A stretch of DNA of 64,000 nucleotides from Chamaelirium japonicum (lineage: Eukaryota; Streptophyta; Magnoliopsida; Liliales; Melanthiaceae). Position 1 is the stretch's first letter, and each line of letters begins with the position of its first letter. Below are positions 47,301 to 59,120 of the stretch, in pieces. A program made the translations under genes and the position numbers. The notes under the pieces are model-generated. The model worked only from the letters and a program-made list of their open reading frames with translations, searched no databases and was not told where the DNA came from. The DNA is taken from NCBI GenBank assembly GCA_947650365.1, contig OX393553.1:69261716-69325715 (forward strand). Reading direction: 5' to 3'.

Positions 47301-50300
47301 ATCCTACCACTCTTAAAAGATTGCTTTTTCAGTACATTGCATAACCAATCCTTGATGAATGCTATTGGGAGATAAATAATCATAAGGGATGCTCCCAAAT
47401 AAGTAACAGCGAATGGTTGTTTATAGTCCGTAAATATACCCTGTTGACATTAGCAAGGAAGTTTATACTTCAGGTATTAACAATGGCAAAGAAAAATACT
47501 TTAAAAACCTTTGAAGTCCAAAAGGATTGATATCAGTTCATACATTAAAATTTTTAAGCTAAGAATTTTTCAGGAGGAATAGGTTAATAAATTTGTGCAT
47601 GCAGCAGTCAAGATAAATATCAGGAATGTGTTTTAGCTTCCATAGTCAATTCAAAAGTAACAGGCAAAAAACTATAGTCAATACAAAAGTAAAAGACTAA
47701 AATGTAAGTATATCTTTGGTAAAATAAATCCACTTTATAAAAAAGTACGTAAATCATTTTGCTTTCCAGCAGGTTCTACAGGTACTGATTATTCAGCAGC
47801 AACTACAAGTTTTAAGAAGCAAAAAGCCATCCAGAAGCACAAGAAACCTATGCAGAAATACTTCCATTTAAATTGGTGACAGGAAATGTCTGCCTCAAGT
47901 AGAGTCTGATGAATGCATGCATGTATTTGAAAAGGTGAAGTGAAAATTGGCCATGAACCTCAGTTCTAAGATTTATTATAGATTCTTAATTATCATCAGT
48001 ATGTGACAGTGGTATTCTAGTATTTAACAACGCTAGTCCTATGCTATCTGGTGTATCTTCAGCGATCACTAGAATATTTCGGCAGATGCAGGCGTTTCCA
48101 CACTATGGTGCTTCTATGCCCTCCAACAAGTAGTGCACTTACAGGTTTTGCTTCTCTTGTGGTATTTGAGCCTCGGTGGCCACCCCCTTTTACACCAAAA
48201 CTCCTTCAATTATTGTGCCTCAGTCTATGGCATCTTTCCTTACTACCAATAGTTTTGTTGCTCTTTTTATTGCCTTGGAGTCATCTAAGGAGCACTGATA
48301 CGGACAGTGACACTTATACGGCTACGGGACATGCCAAATCCTAGGAAAATAGGACACGGGCACGGCATGTGGCACGTTTTAACCTGAGTTAGGCCTTGGT
48401 AACTTAGCTTCACCCTTCCCTATAGTGATGAAGATAATGAAAAAAAACACATGTCAAGTAACAGTTTTAGCATCCCCTAAAATTGTATGTTTGCAGGCAT
48501 CAGTTTACCATTAAATTTGTCTCAACTTGATCGGATTGTTTTATGTTTTTTTTATTTTAATTATTTTTTAATAATGTCGATCTACATAAAGTGGATTGGC
48601 CATACATCCACAAACAAATTGGTTAAAACATTCCACATAGCGTGCACCAGGCCCATGGAGTAGATAACTTCCCTGCTCTATGGAGTAGGCTACCCCTTTC
48701 CCTATATAATAAACATGTGTCCACATATCAAAGTGTCCGTGAAGTGTCCAAGACGTATTTATTGAAAAATATATGATTAAAAATTGGGACAAGAACGAGA
48801 AGTATCTGACACGTGTCCAACAAGTGTCGGTATTTGACACGTATCAAATACGGCACCTCTAGGGAAGCGTCCATGCTTCCTAGGGAGTTGGTTCATTATT
48901 TACAAGACAAAATCATATGGAGTGTAAGTCTCATATTTGTGCAAATATGCATATTGCTTTTTTCCCTCCAAAATTTTTTTTCAGCTTCTTTAGCTTTAGT
49001 TCTAACTTTGGAGACCAGATTTATATGGAAATCATCTTCAGTTGTTGCACTACATTCTCTTATGTCTATTTTTTCCATAGTTATCAGGTTGTAAAGTTAC
49101 ATTTGAAATGGAAGCAAGAAGCAAAGGCTCAACAAACATAGCTATCAAGCCATGTCCTATCCGTTTGGAGTCCTTGTTCAGCAGTCATTCTTGTTAAAAT
49201 TTATCTATGTTGTTCCTGCCTTCCATATATTTTCTAAGAACTTCCATCAATGTTATTTTAGATCTTCCCCTCATTTTTCTTAACCTCATCAAAATGATCT
49301 GCGACCCCCACCATTCATGGACACCTTTGCTCTCTGTTGCCCATACCATCTTAATTTGTCCTCCTACATTTTTTCGTAAATTGATGCAATTCCTACACTT
49401 CCTTTAATAAACTCATTCGATACCCTATCCGGCCTAGTTTTACCACACATCCATCTTCTCTACGTTTTGCATCTTTGGGTATTTGCACCTCGATGGACAC
49501 ACTCTTTTACATCAAAACTCCTTCAGCTATTGTGCCTCATTCTGTGGCACCTCTCCTTGCTATCGATATTTCTATTGCCTTGGAGTTGGGTCGTCATCTA
49601 CATGCAAACTCATATGGAGTGTAAGCCGGTAATAGGGCTGGGACTTGGTCCGGACAAACCCGAGCAACCCGACCAAATTTTGAATTTGGACAATCACGGG
49701 CAACAATATTTGAGAATTTGGACGGGCATGGGTAAATTTTTTTTGCCCGAATTTGAATTTGGGCGAACATGATCACCCATATGACCAACCCGAGCAACCC
49801 GAAGAACCCGAGGAATATATATATATATATATAAAGAGAGAGGGATTAAGAGGATGCACATGTTCTATACAATCAAGTTAAACTTGTAATATTCTTCATT
49901 GCACGGTTGGCACCAATTTTTTTTTTGCTCAAGTAAGAGGAAACTCCATATTGATTGGTGTAAATTTTAGATCGGACGTATCTCTCCTTTTTAGTGAACG
50001 GTCTGGATGAACCCGAGGAACCCGATGAACTTTCCTGGTCCAAACACGGACAAACCCTCTACAAGTTTCCCGGGCAACTCGGGCAATTTGGGCAAATGCA
50101 ATGTAACTTGGTCCAAACACGGTCAGACCTCCAAACCCGACCATGTCCACCCCTACCTGGTAAGCCCCATATTTCTGCAAATATGCATATTGCTTTCTTC
50201 CACGATAAAGTTTTTAAGCTTGCTAGCTTTAGTTTTAACTTTGGAGACCAACTCTATCTGGAAAATTGAAAATGTCATTCAGTTGTTGAACTAAATTCTC

Positions 50301-53212
50301 CGACGTCTTTTTGTTTCATAGCGATCAGAATGTAAAGTTATATGTGACATGGAAGCAGGAAGCGAACGCTCAAAATCAATAAACATAGATCAAGCCTTGT
50401 CCTATCCGTATGGGGTCCTTGTTCAGCACTCATTCTTGTTAAGATTTATCTTTGTTGTCCTTGGCTTCCATATCTTTTCTAAGAACTTTCATTAATGTTA
50501 TTTTAAATATTCCCCTCATTTTTCTTAACCCCTTCAAAATGATCTGCGTCCCACACCTTACATGGACACCTTTGCTCTTCGTTAAACGCCCATACCATCT
50601 TAATTTGCCCTCCTCCATGTTTTCCTAAATTGATGCAACTCCTGCACTTCCTTTAATGTAATCATTTGGTACCCTATCCTGCCTAGCTTCGCCACACATC
50701 AATCTCACAATTGTCTATGTTTTACTTCTCTTGTGGTCTTTGCACCTCGGTGGCCACCCTCTTTTAAACCAAAACTCTTTCAGTTATAGTGCTCTATTCT
50801 CTAGCATCCCTCCTTTCTACAGATAGTTATGTTACTCTTTTTATTGCCATGAAGCCCCATATTTCAGCAAATATGCATACTGCTTTGGTTCTAACTTTGG
50901 AGACCAACTTTATATGAAAATGCTCTTCAGTTGTTGCACTACATTCTCTTGCATCTACTTTTCCATAGTTATCAGGTTGTAAGGTTATATACTTATATGT
51001 GAAATAGAAGCAAGAATCATAGGCTCAAAGTCAATAAATATAGCCATCAAACCTTGCCGTATACATTTGGGGTCCTTATTCACCATTCATTCTTGTAAAG
51101 ATTATTTTTGTTGTCCCTGTCTTTCATATCTTTTCTAAGAACTTTCATCAATATTATTTTAGATCTTCCCCTTCTTTTATCTTATCATTTTCAAAATGAT
51201 CTGCGACCCACACTTTACATGTCCACCTTTGCTCTCCGTTACACGTCAATACCATCTAAAGTTATTGGCCTCCATTTTCCTAAATTGATGCAACTCCTAC
51301 ACTTCCTTTAATATACACATTCGGCGCCCTATCCCACGATTCCCACCTCGTTTTGGCAGACATCCATCCATTCTTATTATGTCAAACTTGGTTTGTGCGT
51401 TTGAGCTCTCTTTATGGCCCAACATCCCGAACAAAAAAATATTATGGGTCTTATGGTTGTTTTGCAAAATCTACACTTAAAAGGCGTGTGTTGATTGCAT
51501 AGCACCGACAAACTTCCTCTCCACTGCATCTATTCAACTCAAATTCTATTTGATATATCCTTGCATCTGTCCATTTATTAAAGACATCGAAAACAATCAC
51601 ATTATTGAATGGCCGTCAATTTTGAATAGAAACTTCATTATCATCATTACCTCATTAAGATTGCATTTAGTATACTCAATTTTGGTTTTATTGATTTTTG
51701 GATCCTTAACATCCAAAGGTGTCCTCCATAATTTCAATTCAGCATACAACCTTGTTCGTGTTCAATCAATTAATACTAAATGATATACAAATAACGTGCA
51801 TCCTTGTATGTCATGAATATTAGTTGTTTGTTCATCAATTACACGAGTAGAAAGATATAGGCTGTGTTAACCCTTATTGATCCATGGCTGGAAAATTATA
51901 TGTTTCACCATAGTCGCTTCTCACGCTAGTAATTTGGTGTAGGTTCTGAAGCGCAAATTTGGTTACATGGGATCTCTGGAATGGAGCAACGGTGACCTAG
52001 AAGGATTCAGCTCCCCGAGATGCTCATAACGACGCCAAGAACACCAAGTTCGGCTAAGGAACGGTCAAATTATAGCTCAAACGGGCCTATTTTGGATTGG
52101 GTTTATACGGAACTGACTCAGTTCAAAATGGGTTTTAACTCAAAGATTCAGGTTGAGGTGGGTTAAAAACCCCCCTCAAATAAAGAAAGTGATTGATTTG
52201 GTTGGATCAATGGAGGCAATGGGTTGGATTCTGGTTTTCTTTCAAAGCATTATGTAATACCCTTCTAGTTATCTTAGTTGAACATATAACCTGTGTCACT
52301 ATGTGTGGGTCAAAAGATGCTATGAAACCAAGCGTCTAAACAAAAGTTCATCCTTAGCTAGTGATGACCAAGATTTACGGTTGACATTGGATGCTCACGA
52401 ATAATTTTAATAACATCAATTTTCGGATAACGGATGTTCAATTTCCTAATGATATCAGAAATAATATTACTATGTTGATAGATTTTTGTAAAAGGGAGTC
52501 TCCCGTACAATAATCCCCTGTTATGGTCGATACATTTTATCAACAATATTGAAATTTTCCAATTTAAAAGTCAAGAAAATTAGTTAAAGAAACAAGGTCA
52601 TATCATGATAGTACTTTTAACCATGCTCCTTATATGTTTGGATTTGTTCGAGGTAGCTACAATTTATTGAAAGGGGGAAAGAGATTCAAGGACGAGATAA
52701 TAAGCACGGATGCAAATATTAAATATCCAGAGATCTCTTCGGTGACGCTGCCCACAATGGCGGTGAAGAAGACTCCGGCATTGGAGCGGTTGTAGCATTC
52801 GGGGCACGAAAGGATGCCTATTACGATGTTTCTTTCAATTCAGAAAAGATGAAACAACATGATTAGAATTCTAATCTTGTTATTAGAATTCTAATCTTGT
52901 TTCCATCTTTTTGAGTTATATGCCCAACTCGATCAAATCCCAACATAAGTAAGATTGAAAATACTATCATAATCGCAAAACAACATTTTTTTTTTTTTTT
53001 TGGCTTTGCTGAATTTCACAATAAGAATTGCACCAACTCGTGAGATGCGAAAGGAAACCATGAAAGGGTAAAGCCCACATCGACATTGAAAAACGGAAAA
53101 AAAAAATAGGAAGGGTGCTCGGGGGGCAGACCTGCGTGACTTCAGCGGAGGTGACCCATATGATGACGACGGCGCCGATGAGGAGCAACCCCGTGTTGTA
53201 CCTCCAACCCAT
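38370..53212 (-). CDS. SLC35F5 / yeast YML018C-like EamA-family transporter, eight exons
   Basis: Coding exons on the minus strand: 53212-53132, 47440-47036, 46497-46280, 46061-45991, 45873-45772, 39463-39346, 39267-39132 and 38432-38370. All introns are GT-AG and phases agree throughout, giving 1194 bases: 397 residues plus TAG. The start [20 protein letters not shown] is the family's first membrane helix. Exon 2 adds a second helix ([20 protein letters not shown]) and a hydrophilic loop of about 75 residues, rich in Glu, Asp and Lys. Exons 3-8 supply the remaining helices, including [40 protein letters not shown] and the tail [12 protein letters not shown]. The family is a drug/metabolite-type carrier of internal membranes with no settled plant substrate. 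The length is normal. NLSDRF has Arg where I expect Trp. Introns 1 and 5 are 5.7 and 6.3 kb and full of decayed repeats. No break was found. Confidence 0.93.
38433..39131 (-). other. intron 7 of the transporter gene, with LINE-derived repeat and coding-like insert
   Basis: At about 38,780-39,060 the plus strand carries the phrase AGCCATGTCCCATCTACTTG and its follow-on text, which I recognise as the antisense 3' end of a plant RTE-type LINE. A unit of about 65 bp containing ACGTTACATGTGTAACCATA is duplicated there. Nearer the last exon, minus-strand bases about 38,776-38,612 encode [20 protein letters not shown] and then [20 protein letters not shown] before a stop. This has normal protein composition, but I do not recognise it. 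Confidence 0.55.
39464..45771 (-). other. intron 5 of the transporter gene (6.3 kb)
   Basis: Donor CTTG|gtaaata and acceptor ttttcag| are clear. Most of the intron is unassigned AT-rich sequence. 42,950-43,290 has an 'aggcgtgcctag'-like repetitive phrase. 44,097 to about 44,520 is a tandem duplication with a 211-bp period (CACAGCCCTCCCCACC...TTGTTGTTGAGCACAAC), each copy with a CTATTTATAG box. 45,540-45,690 has short repeats around ATATGAGTATGGAAA. No coding sequence was supported. Confidence 0.6.
46498..47035 (-). other. intron 2 of the transporter gene with a tandem duplication
   Basis: A unit of about 90 bp containing GTGTTTCTTGATCCTTTAAA and AGTTTGAAATTTCT-like text occurs twice in tandem at about 46,708-46,870. 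Otherwise AT-rich, no other feature. Confidence 0.6.
47441..53131 (-). other. intron 1 of the transporter gene (5.7 kb), LINE-rich
   Basis: The plus strand holds at least four decayed copies of one text, at about 48,090-48,290, 49,140-49,600, 50,390-50,860 and 51,050-51,400. It includes GTCCTTGTTCAGCA, TATCTTTTCTAAGAACTTTC, CATACCATCTTAATTTG and CACACATCCATCT. I recognise it as the antisense of the 3' end of plant RTE-type LINE reverse transcriptase. A hAT-like element interrupts it at about 49,633-50,156. A 22-bp unit (TTAGAATTCTAATCTTG) is duplicated at about 52,862-52,900. No open reading frame is intact. Confidence 0.6.
49633..50156. mobile_element. decayed hAT-like element inside intron 1
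   Basis: The left end TAGGGCTGGGACTTGG and right end CCATGTCCACCCCTA are imperfect complements, with ACCCGA-type runs in between, as in the other hAT elements of this window. The 8-bp flanks GCCGGTAA and CCTGGTAA agree at six positions. A short (TA)n tract lies inside. Confidence 0.5.
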
Positions 53213-53475
53213 CTCCTCCGCCCCAGATCCAACAGAACGTCTAGAAGAAACCCAATCTCACCCAGATCTCGCACGTGGCGTCCGACCCTCTCCTCATCCT
53301 CTCCGGCGAGGATCCGGGGACTCAGGACCGCCCGCCACCATCACCGGACAAGAGAGAACCGCCGGAAGGAGGTGAGCTCCGCTATCTGAGACGGAGAAGC
53401 GTCGCTTTTCCGTTGGATCGTGAACCTAAAATGACGGGAATGGCTGTTGCCGACAAATGAGAGTAAGGTCCTTAG
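53213..53475 (-). promoter_or_regulatory. 5' UTR / promoter-proximal region of the transporter gene
   Basis: A GC-rich stretch directly upstream of the start codon, rising from the AT-rich flank at about 53,475. It is the expected place for a 5' UTR, and several CT/GA-rich patches lie in it. No clear TATA box could be chosen. Confidence 0.35.
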
Positions 53476-53531
53476 TCGTTAGATTTCCGCACCGGCACGT
53501 TCATCTTGGCACCCCTATTCTTTACGTTTTT

Positions 53532-54048
53532 TTGGGTTTTTTACAAATCAACCCCTACAATATTCTCTATTTACGTATAAATTCCTACAAAAGTGATATT
53601 TACATATAAACCTATTACTTCATTCAAATTTTACATATTGACCCCTGCAGTTAGCTGACATCCAAAACGAGAGAATGTTTTCGATTTCATCTTTAATATT
53701 TTACCTAAACTCTGTAAATACCCTTCCAATGTGAGAATTTTTTGGATTAGGTCCAAGTTAGATTCGGATTATATATGTGTTTGTTTTGGATTAAGTCCTT
53801 ACTCAATAAAGATATATCAATTTAAGTAATTAAAACAATAGGTAAATCAGTTATTTCCCCTTTAGATTAATAAAATACAGTTGAATGAAGGAATATTTTG
53901 AAAATACATTCATTTTGGATGCCAACTAACTGTAGGGGTCAATATATAAATATCGACTGATTTAAGGGGTTAATATGTAAATATTAACTTTATAGGGGCT
54001 TATATATAAATAGAGAATATTATAGGGGATGATTTGTAAAAAAAACTT
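53532..54048. mobile_element. fold-back MITE
   Basis: The left arm GTTTTTTACAAATCAACCCC pairs with the right arm GGGGATGATTTGTAAAAAAA. The match continues for well over 100 bp through AATATTCTCTATTTA, with point differences. The centre carries a further pair around the phrase GTTAGCTGACATCCAAAACG. It lies a few dozen bases beyond the GC-rich upstream region of the transporter gene, so it could affect its promoter. The target duplication is not clear. Confidence 0.7.
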
Positions 54049-55229
54049 TTTTTTCATGTTGGCACCTTTCATATTTCCGAAACACCCTCATCCTTAATAG
54101 CCAACTCTCAGCCGATGCCAGTCCATCCCCCTTCGCCCTGCCCTTGCCGTTGCTTCGTTAAGTTGGATATGGATAGATTTTTTTGATCCGATAATTCGAT
54201 ATCGGTCCGAATCCGATAATTGTTTACTTTCAAATCGGATATGGATTTAGGCTGATCATATCTATTAAAAACTCAATACAAACTATAACAAAATATATTA
54301 TATTTTAACCATTGTTAGATTAGATTGCTTTAGATCTAATGCCCTAATGGTTAATATAAAAAAAATTATCATGGTCCCCCGATCGAGACTCAGACTTTAT
54401 CCATGTCCTTCCGAGTCCCAAGTTCGGAATCAACTTTGTGAATTCAATGCTCTATGATATCACAACCATTCGATGTACTCTTGTCCACGATATGAATTCT
54501 GATCCGAATTCGATCCGATCTGTACTAAAGCGGATATGGATTTGGTTTTCTGATCTGATAACAATTCAAATTTGATAAATCGTTGACTTAACGGATCGGA
54601 TTTGGATATAGCCCAATTCGATCCGAATCTGATCCGTTGACAAATCAACCCGTTTCCAACGCGATGTCGAGCCTCCATCTCCCCCCCTCCCTCCTCCTTT
54701 TTTCCTTCTTCATCTTCATCATGCAAAAAAACCCAAAGCACATATCGACGGGCCTACAATGTGTCGATGTCAAATGTCGACATCGACACAATAATGTATG
54801 CGACTGCTCCGGCGACACTGTCGGTGGTCAACCATTGACAAGATTACTGATCATGCTGATGCGATGCTGTCGGCAAGCAAATATTCGCCATAAATTCAAA
54901 GCCGCCGGTGACAATTGTGATAGGGTGACCTTTTTCGGAGGCAAGGTCAGAGAGGGCCAGTAGCACGTAGGGCTGAGTAGGGGTGCAATTTGGGTCGGCT
55001 AAAATAAAGAGTTGACCCAATCCAATCTAAATGGATCGGGTTCGTTCGATTTTAAGTTTTGTGGAGGACTAAATACGGATCGGTTCCAAGTTCAGGATAG
55101 GATAGACCCGACCCAACCTGAGAACCGAACACATATATGTTAATCCACATATATATGTCAAAAGGTTCAAAGTGGGATACAACTTGGTTGCGAAAGCTGA
55201 TTTGAAATCAGCTAATGTTTGATGCCCAA
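54049..55229. other. intergenic, hAT-like phrases, no gene
   Basis: 54,170-54,640 repeats GATCCGAAT/TCGGATATGGAT phrases. 54,975-55,130 has GGGTCGGCTAAA...GACCCGACCCAACC text like the arms of the hAT elements elsewhere, but only one end (TAGGGGTGCAATTTGGG at 54,978) is visible. No coding sequence supported. Confidence 0.4.
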
Positions 55230-55238
55230 AAAGAAGAA

Positions 55239-55686
55239 GGGCTTTTTTTTCAAAATATTATTAAAAAAACAAATATTTAACTAAATAGTGGTTGACCAAA
55301 ACTATTTATCAACCTAGCGCTCTGACAGCCATGAGGCATGTCAGCACCGTAAAGCGAACGCAATATTTTTTTTTCCGGTACAAGTAGAACCCGGTATTTG
55401 GATTACCGGGTTTAAACCCGGTATTCTGGATACCAGATTTACCCGAAAATCCAACAAGAAAACGACAAGTATGGGACCTTGGTATCCAGAAAACGTCTAA
55501 GGGTGGGTTAAACCTGGTAATCCAAATACTGGGTTCTACTTGAAACTACAAAAAAAAAACACCCCTCGCTCGCTTTACAGTTCTGACATGCCGCATGGCT
55601 GTCAGAGCACTAACTTGGTAAATAGTTTTGATCTACAACTATTTAGTTAAATATTTATTTTTTAATAATATTTTGAAAAAAACCCC
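55239..55686. mobile_element. Mutator-like MITE, 448 bp
   Basis: Inverted arms of about 120 bp begin GGGCTTTTTTTTCAAAATAT; the right arm, reversed, begins GGGGTTTTTTTCAAAATATT. The 9-bp flanks AAAGAAGAA (55230-55238) and AAATAAGAA (55687-55695) differ at one base. The centre holds its own palindromes around CCCGGTATTTGGATTACCGGG-like text. No coding capacity. Confidence 0.8.
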
Positions 55687-56224
55687 AAATAAGAATCTAG
55701 TATAACTTCGAACCTAGACATCCGTTTTCTGTGCAGGGACCTCGCCGATGCGAGTCCTGACACCAAGTTTCACAGAAATCCAGTCGCCCAAACTTCCAAA
55801 TCTTCCTGAAAATACATGTCGGAATGGCCTTGTTGAGCCGAATCCAGCGCGACATAGGTTTCGATCAATAAAACCCAATTTCCCTATTAGGCTAACCGAT
55901 ACAGCTCTGAAATACAGCAGTCTCGTATCTTTCCATACAGAGGTTGGATCACCGCGCACAATGCACGTCGCAAAGCTCTCACAGATCCGAACAGAGTTGA
56001 TGTAAAAGATGTTATAGGCTTACATGTAAATTTCTCAGAATACGACGAGGAAGAAAAAGTCTGGTGAAAAGTCTTTGAAACTGAAAACCCTTTTACAAGC
56101 TCAAGCAGAGAAGTGTGCTGATCTACAAAACATTTACTCCACATAGAGATGCAGTTGCAGGGGATTTTGATTATACACAGCAATTTCCCATAGAATTGCT
56201 TTCAACTACAAATCATCCGTTGGA

Positions 56225-57087
56225 TCAGCCAAAATGGGTCGTGCGCAAATCCCGACCACAACGAAGTCCACGCAAGACAATATTGCTAACAATTGGAAAC
56301 CGATCTGCCCATTGTTTGTAACCTGCGGGAAAAAAAAAAAGCTCAAATATCTCAATGCTGTTTCCAATTTGGACCTATGCAAACATTTGAGTCCACTTTA
56401 CTTCTTATGGTTTAATCCAGTGTTGAGCCGATAAAGAAAACCGCCATCTAACTTAACAAGGAGTAATGGAAAAACTGTGATAAAAAGACGATCACCTGCA
56501 GAGATAATCTGACGGAGATCTGAATGTTCTATGTCGTCTCCCTGCATCGAATTGGGTAGAACATGTAAGGGGAAAAAAAAAAGCACTCAAACAGCATCAT
56601 CATTACTTAACTATTATCCAACTCTTATAGTCTTATCCATCAAGATGGGATCGACCATCAAGATTGACAAGATTTTCCAATAAGTTGCCAACCTGGCGTC
56701 AAACCTCTAAGATTGGTGCCGAAAACATTAACCAAGCCAACTTAGAAAGAAAAGGGCATATGCCAAGAAATCTAAAAGGCCAGTTGGCAGGTAGAGAGAC
56801 CTACCTTAAAGTTTTAACATATAGACAAGTGCATTCATCTCTGTGGCACAAATTATAAGCCAAAGAGATGAAATGTAGCACCAAGGACATTAGAATAAAA
56901 AAAGGAAAAACAGGCCAAGGAAATGGGAGAACCTCATTCAAGCTTCTAAGAATGAGCTGTGCTAAGCTTTGTAGGGTACCGTGATCCAAATTGTAATCTT
57001 TTAAAAGAGCTTCTTCCGATGTTAAGTCAAAAACCAAAGTGCAGATGCTAGAAACCATCATGATAATGGACAGATCATTATCGCTAA
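56225..57087 (-). CDS. C-terminal three exons of an unrecognised gene (partial)
   Basis: Minus-strand exons at 57087-56933 (155 bp), 56541-56496 (46 bp) and 56322-56225 (98 bp, ending TGA) have GT-AG borders and matching phases. The joined reading starts SDNDLSIIMMVSSICTLVFD, continues LTSEEALLKDYNLDHGTLQS and LAQLILRSLNE, then GDDIEHSDLRQIISAG, and ends YKQWADRFPIVSNIVLRGLR, CGRDLRTTHFG. It looks like a helical, soluble C-terminus. I do not recognise the family. Upstream exons are not visible before the gypsy element or between it and the window end, so the gene probably continues beyond 64,000 with the gypsy element in an intron. Three consistent junctions make chance unlikely. Confidence 0.65.
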
Positions 57088-57686
57088 CTGTGCACAAATT
57101 TAGGAAGGGAAGGAAATACCGTCAGCATAAAAGTATTGTCATAAAGAAATTAAGATCAACGTAGAAGCCAAATTCAGAGCATTAACAACTAATATCTGTT
57201 TGTTCCAAATGGAGTGCATCACGAACAGAAATTTTGGTGGCTGAATGGTATCTAAATCAATAATCTAGAATCTGCATATTTCATAAACACAAGTAAAAAA
57301 AAAAAAATCAAAGGTATGGCTAAATTTGGTATTTGCTACATGTAGGAATGCATTATTACAAGTATATTGGTCACCACAATACCATGCACTGGTCCCTCCA
57401 GCATTTTATTGATCCTCTAGACCTCAAAGTTCATGTTAACAATATAATTTTTCATCAACACTGTTTTTCAGATATCATATGTTAAGATATTACTTATAAT
57501 AAACAATATGAATTAATTCTAATATTTGTCGATGGGCAAGGGTTCTAAAAGATTAGATAAAGCGTATAGATCACTGTTATGGTAATAGGCTACAGTTGTT
57601 ACCTTGTTCAGTTAAAATCAAACGCAAATACATGCAGTCGATAAAAGACTCCGAGCTCATCAATCTCAAGTAGATAGGAGGTAAAA
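57088..57686. other. probable intron sequence left of the gypsy insertion
   Basis: AT-rich, no coding signal. It ends in TAAAA, the left target duplication of the LTR element. Confidence 0.4.
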
Positions 57687-58907
57687 TGATGCAGACGAGC
57701 CTACTACGTGCAGTTTTTCTACAGCTGATCGCGTATTTTCACCCTCCCCGGAGATCCAGGAAGCCGATCGTCGATCCGTCTGCACCAGTGGAAAGCTCAT
57801 TCAGAGATCTAACACTTTGGTTTTTACTTTATTTCGATCCGACCAACGGATCTTTAGTTATTTCAGTTTTTATTTCTGGTTTGGGTAGGTGCGAGCCATG
57901 TTCGCATCCGGTTCGAGCCACAGATGCCGAACTGACTCATTTCTGTGTTAGGTTTTAGGCCGCAGGATCTTAAGTTAGATTTAATCTCAATGGATGAGAT
58001 CTCAAGGGAAACAAAAATTCAAAACCCTAGTCCCAAACCCCAACCGGTCGGCCCCTCTCTCTCTCTCTCGCGGACACCCTCTCTCATCCACGCGTCTCTC
58101 TCTCTCTCTCTACCCGACCGACCTCCCTCTCTCTTTCTTTCCTTCTTTGTTCCCTTGTTTGCTTCCCCTATAAGATCTAAAACCCTAATTGAGAAAAGGG
58201 AGATGAATTGAATTGAAAACCCTAACAACGGAGAAGCGGCTCGCTTGCTCAGTGTATCTCTTCCTACGAAATCCTCTTTGTTTCTAGTCTATTCTTCCTT
58301 CCGCAAGCTTCTATCCCGCAGCCTCGCTACTCGTCTACGGCTTCACGGAAGATCGACGTGAAGTTTCTTCGTCTTCAAAGATCCTTCGTCTCGGCTTCTT
58401 CACCCCGTCTTCTGGATCACACCTCCCCCTTCCGCGTCATTCACCTGCAACAACGGAGCATCGGAAAGCTGTCGGCATTGACCTAAGCACGGTTTGGCAT
58501 CGTCCTTCGATAATTTTCATGTGATAAATCTACTTTTTCCAACCGGCCTTATTGCTGAATTCCCATTAGGGTTTCCTAAATATTTGTTTTTCTGAGGATC
58601 TCATCCATTAGGACTTTATCGTTTTAGGTCTGTGGTTGTTCTTTGATACATTGACCTTATTTATTTGAGATTGTTATTGCTTAATTGCTGGAATTCAGTT
58701 ATATCATCTGAAATTAGTTATTGTCTTGTCAGTTGTTCTTGCTTCTTTGAATTAAATCTGATTGGGAATGAATGACCGTTGAATCGTGATTCTGAGCATT
58801 GCTGAAATTTGTTTATATATGCTGAAATCTGATTTTTATTGTTTAAATTCTGCACTTGGACTAAATTAAGCATCCGCATCGCATCAAGTTGGTACTTGAT
58901 CCCATCA
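57687..58907 (+). repeat. 5' LTR of the gypsy-type element
   Basis: 1221 bp. Contains (CT)n patches (about 58051-58065 and 58095-58110) and a CCCCTATAAGATC box near 58166-58178, a candidate promoter. The open frames inside it are not genes. Confidence 0.95.
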
Positions 58908-58910
58908 AGT

Positions 58911-58922
58911 TGGTATCAGAGC
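58911..58922 (+). other. primer-binding site (initiator Met tRNA)
   Basis: TGGTATCAGAGC, complementary to the 3' end of plant initiator methionine tRNA, 3 bp after the 5' LTR. Confidence 0.9.
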
Positions 58923-59120
58923 GCACTAGTCGTCGCATTCTTACGCAACGGCCGGTCCTCTTGCATCATTCGCATCTTCGCGTGCTTGCTGAAATTTTTT
59001 TTTTTATTTTCTTTTTTTCATTTTAGTTTGTAACTTGCATTGATTAGGTAACACGCATCGCGTGATCGCATACATTTAGGACCATCCCTTTCTCTCTGTA
59101 GTAAGTCGATAGCATCCATA

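Noticed and set aside
57686..58211. Plus-strand frames at 57,686-58,211 that recur almost unchanged at 61,550-62,085
   Set aside because: They lie in the two LTRs of one retroelement; the duplication explains the repeat.
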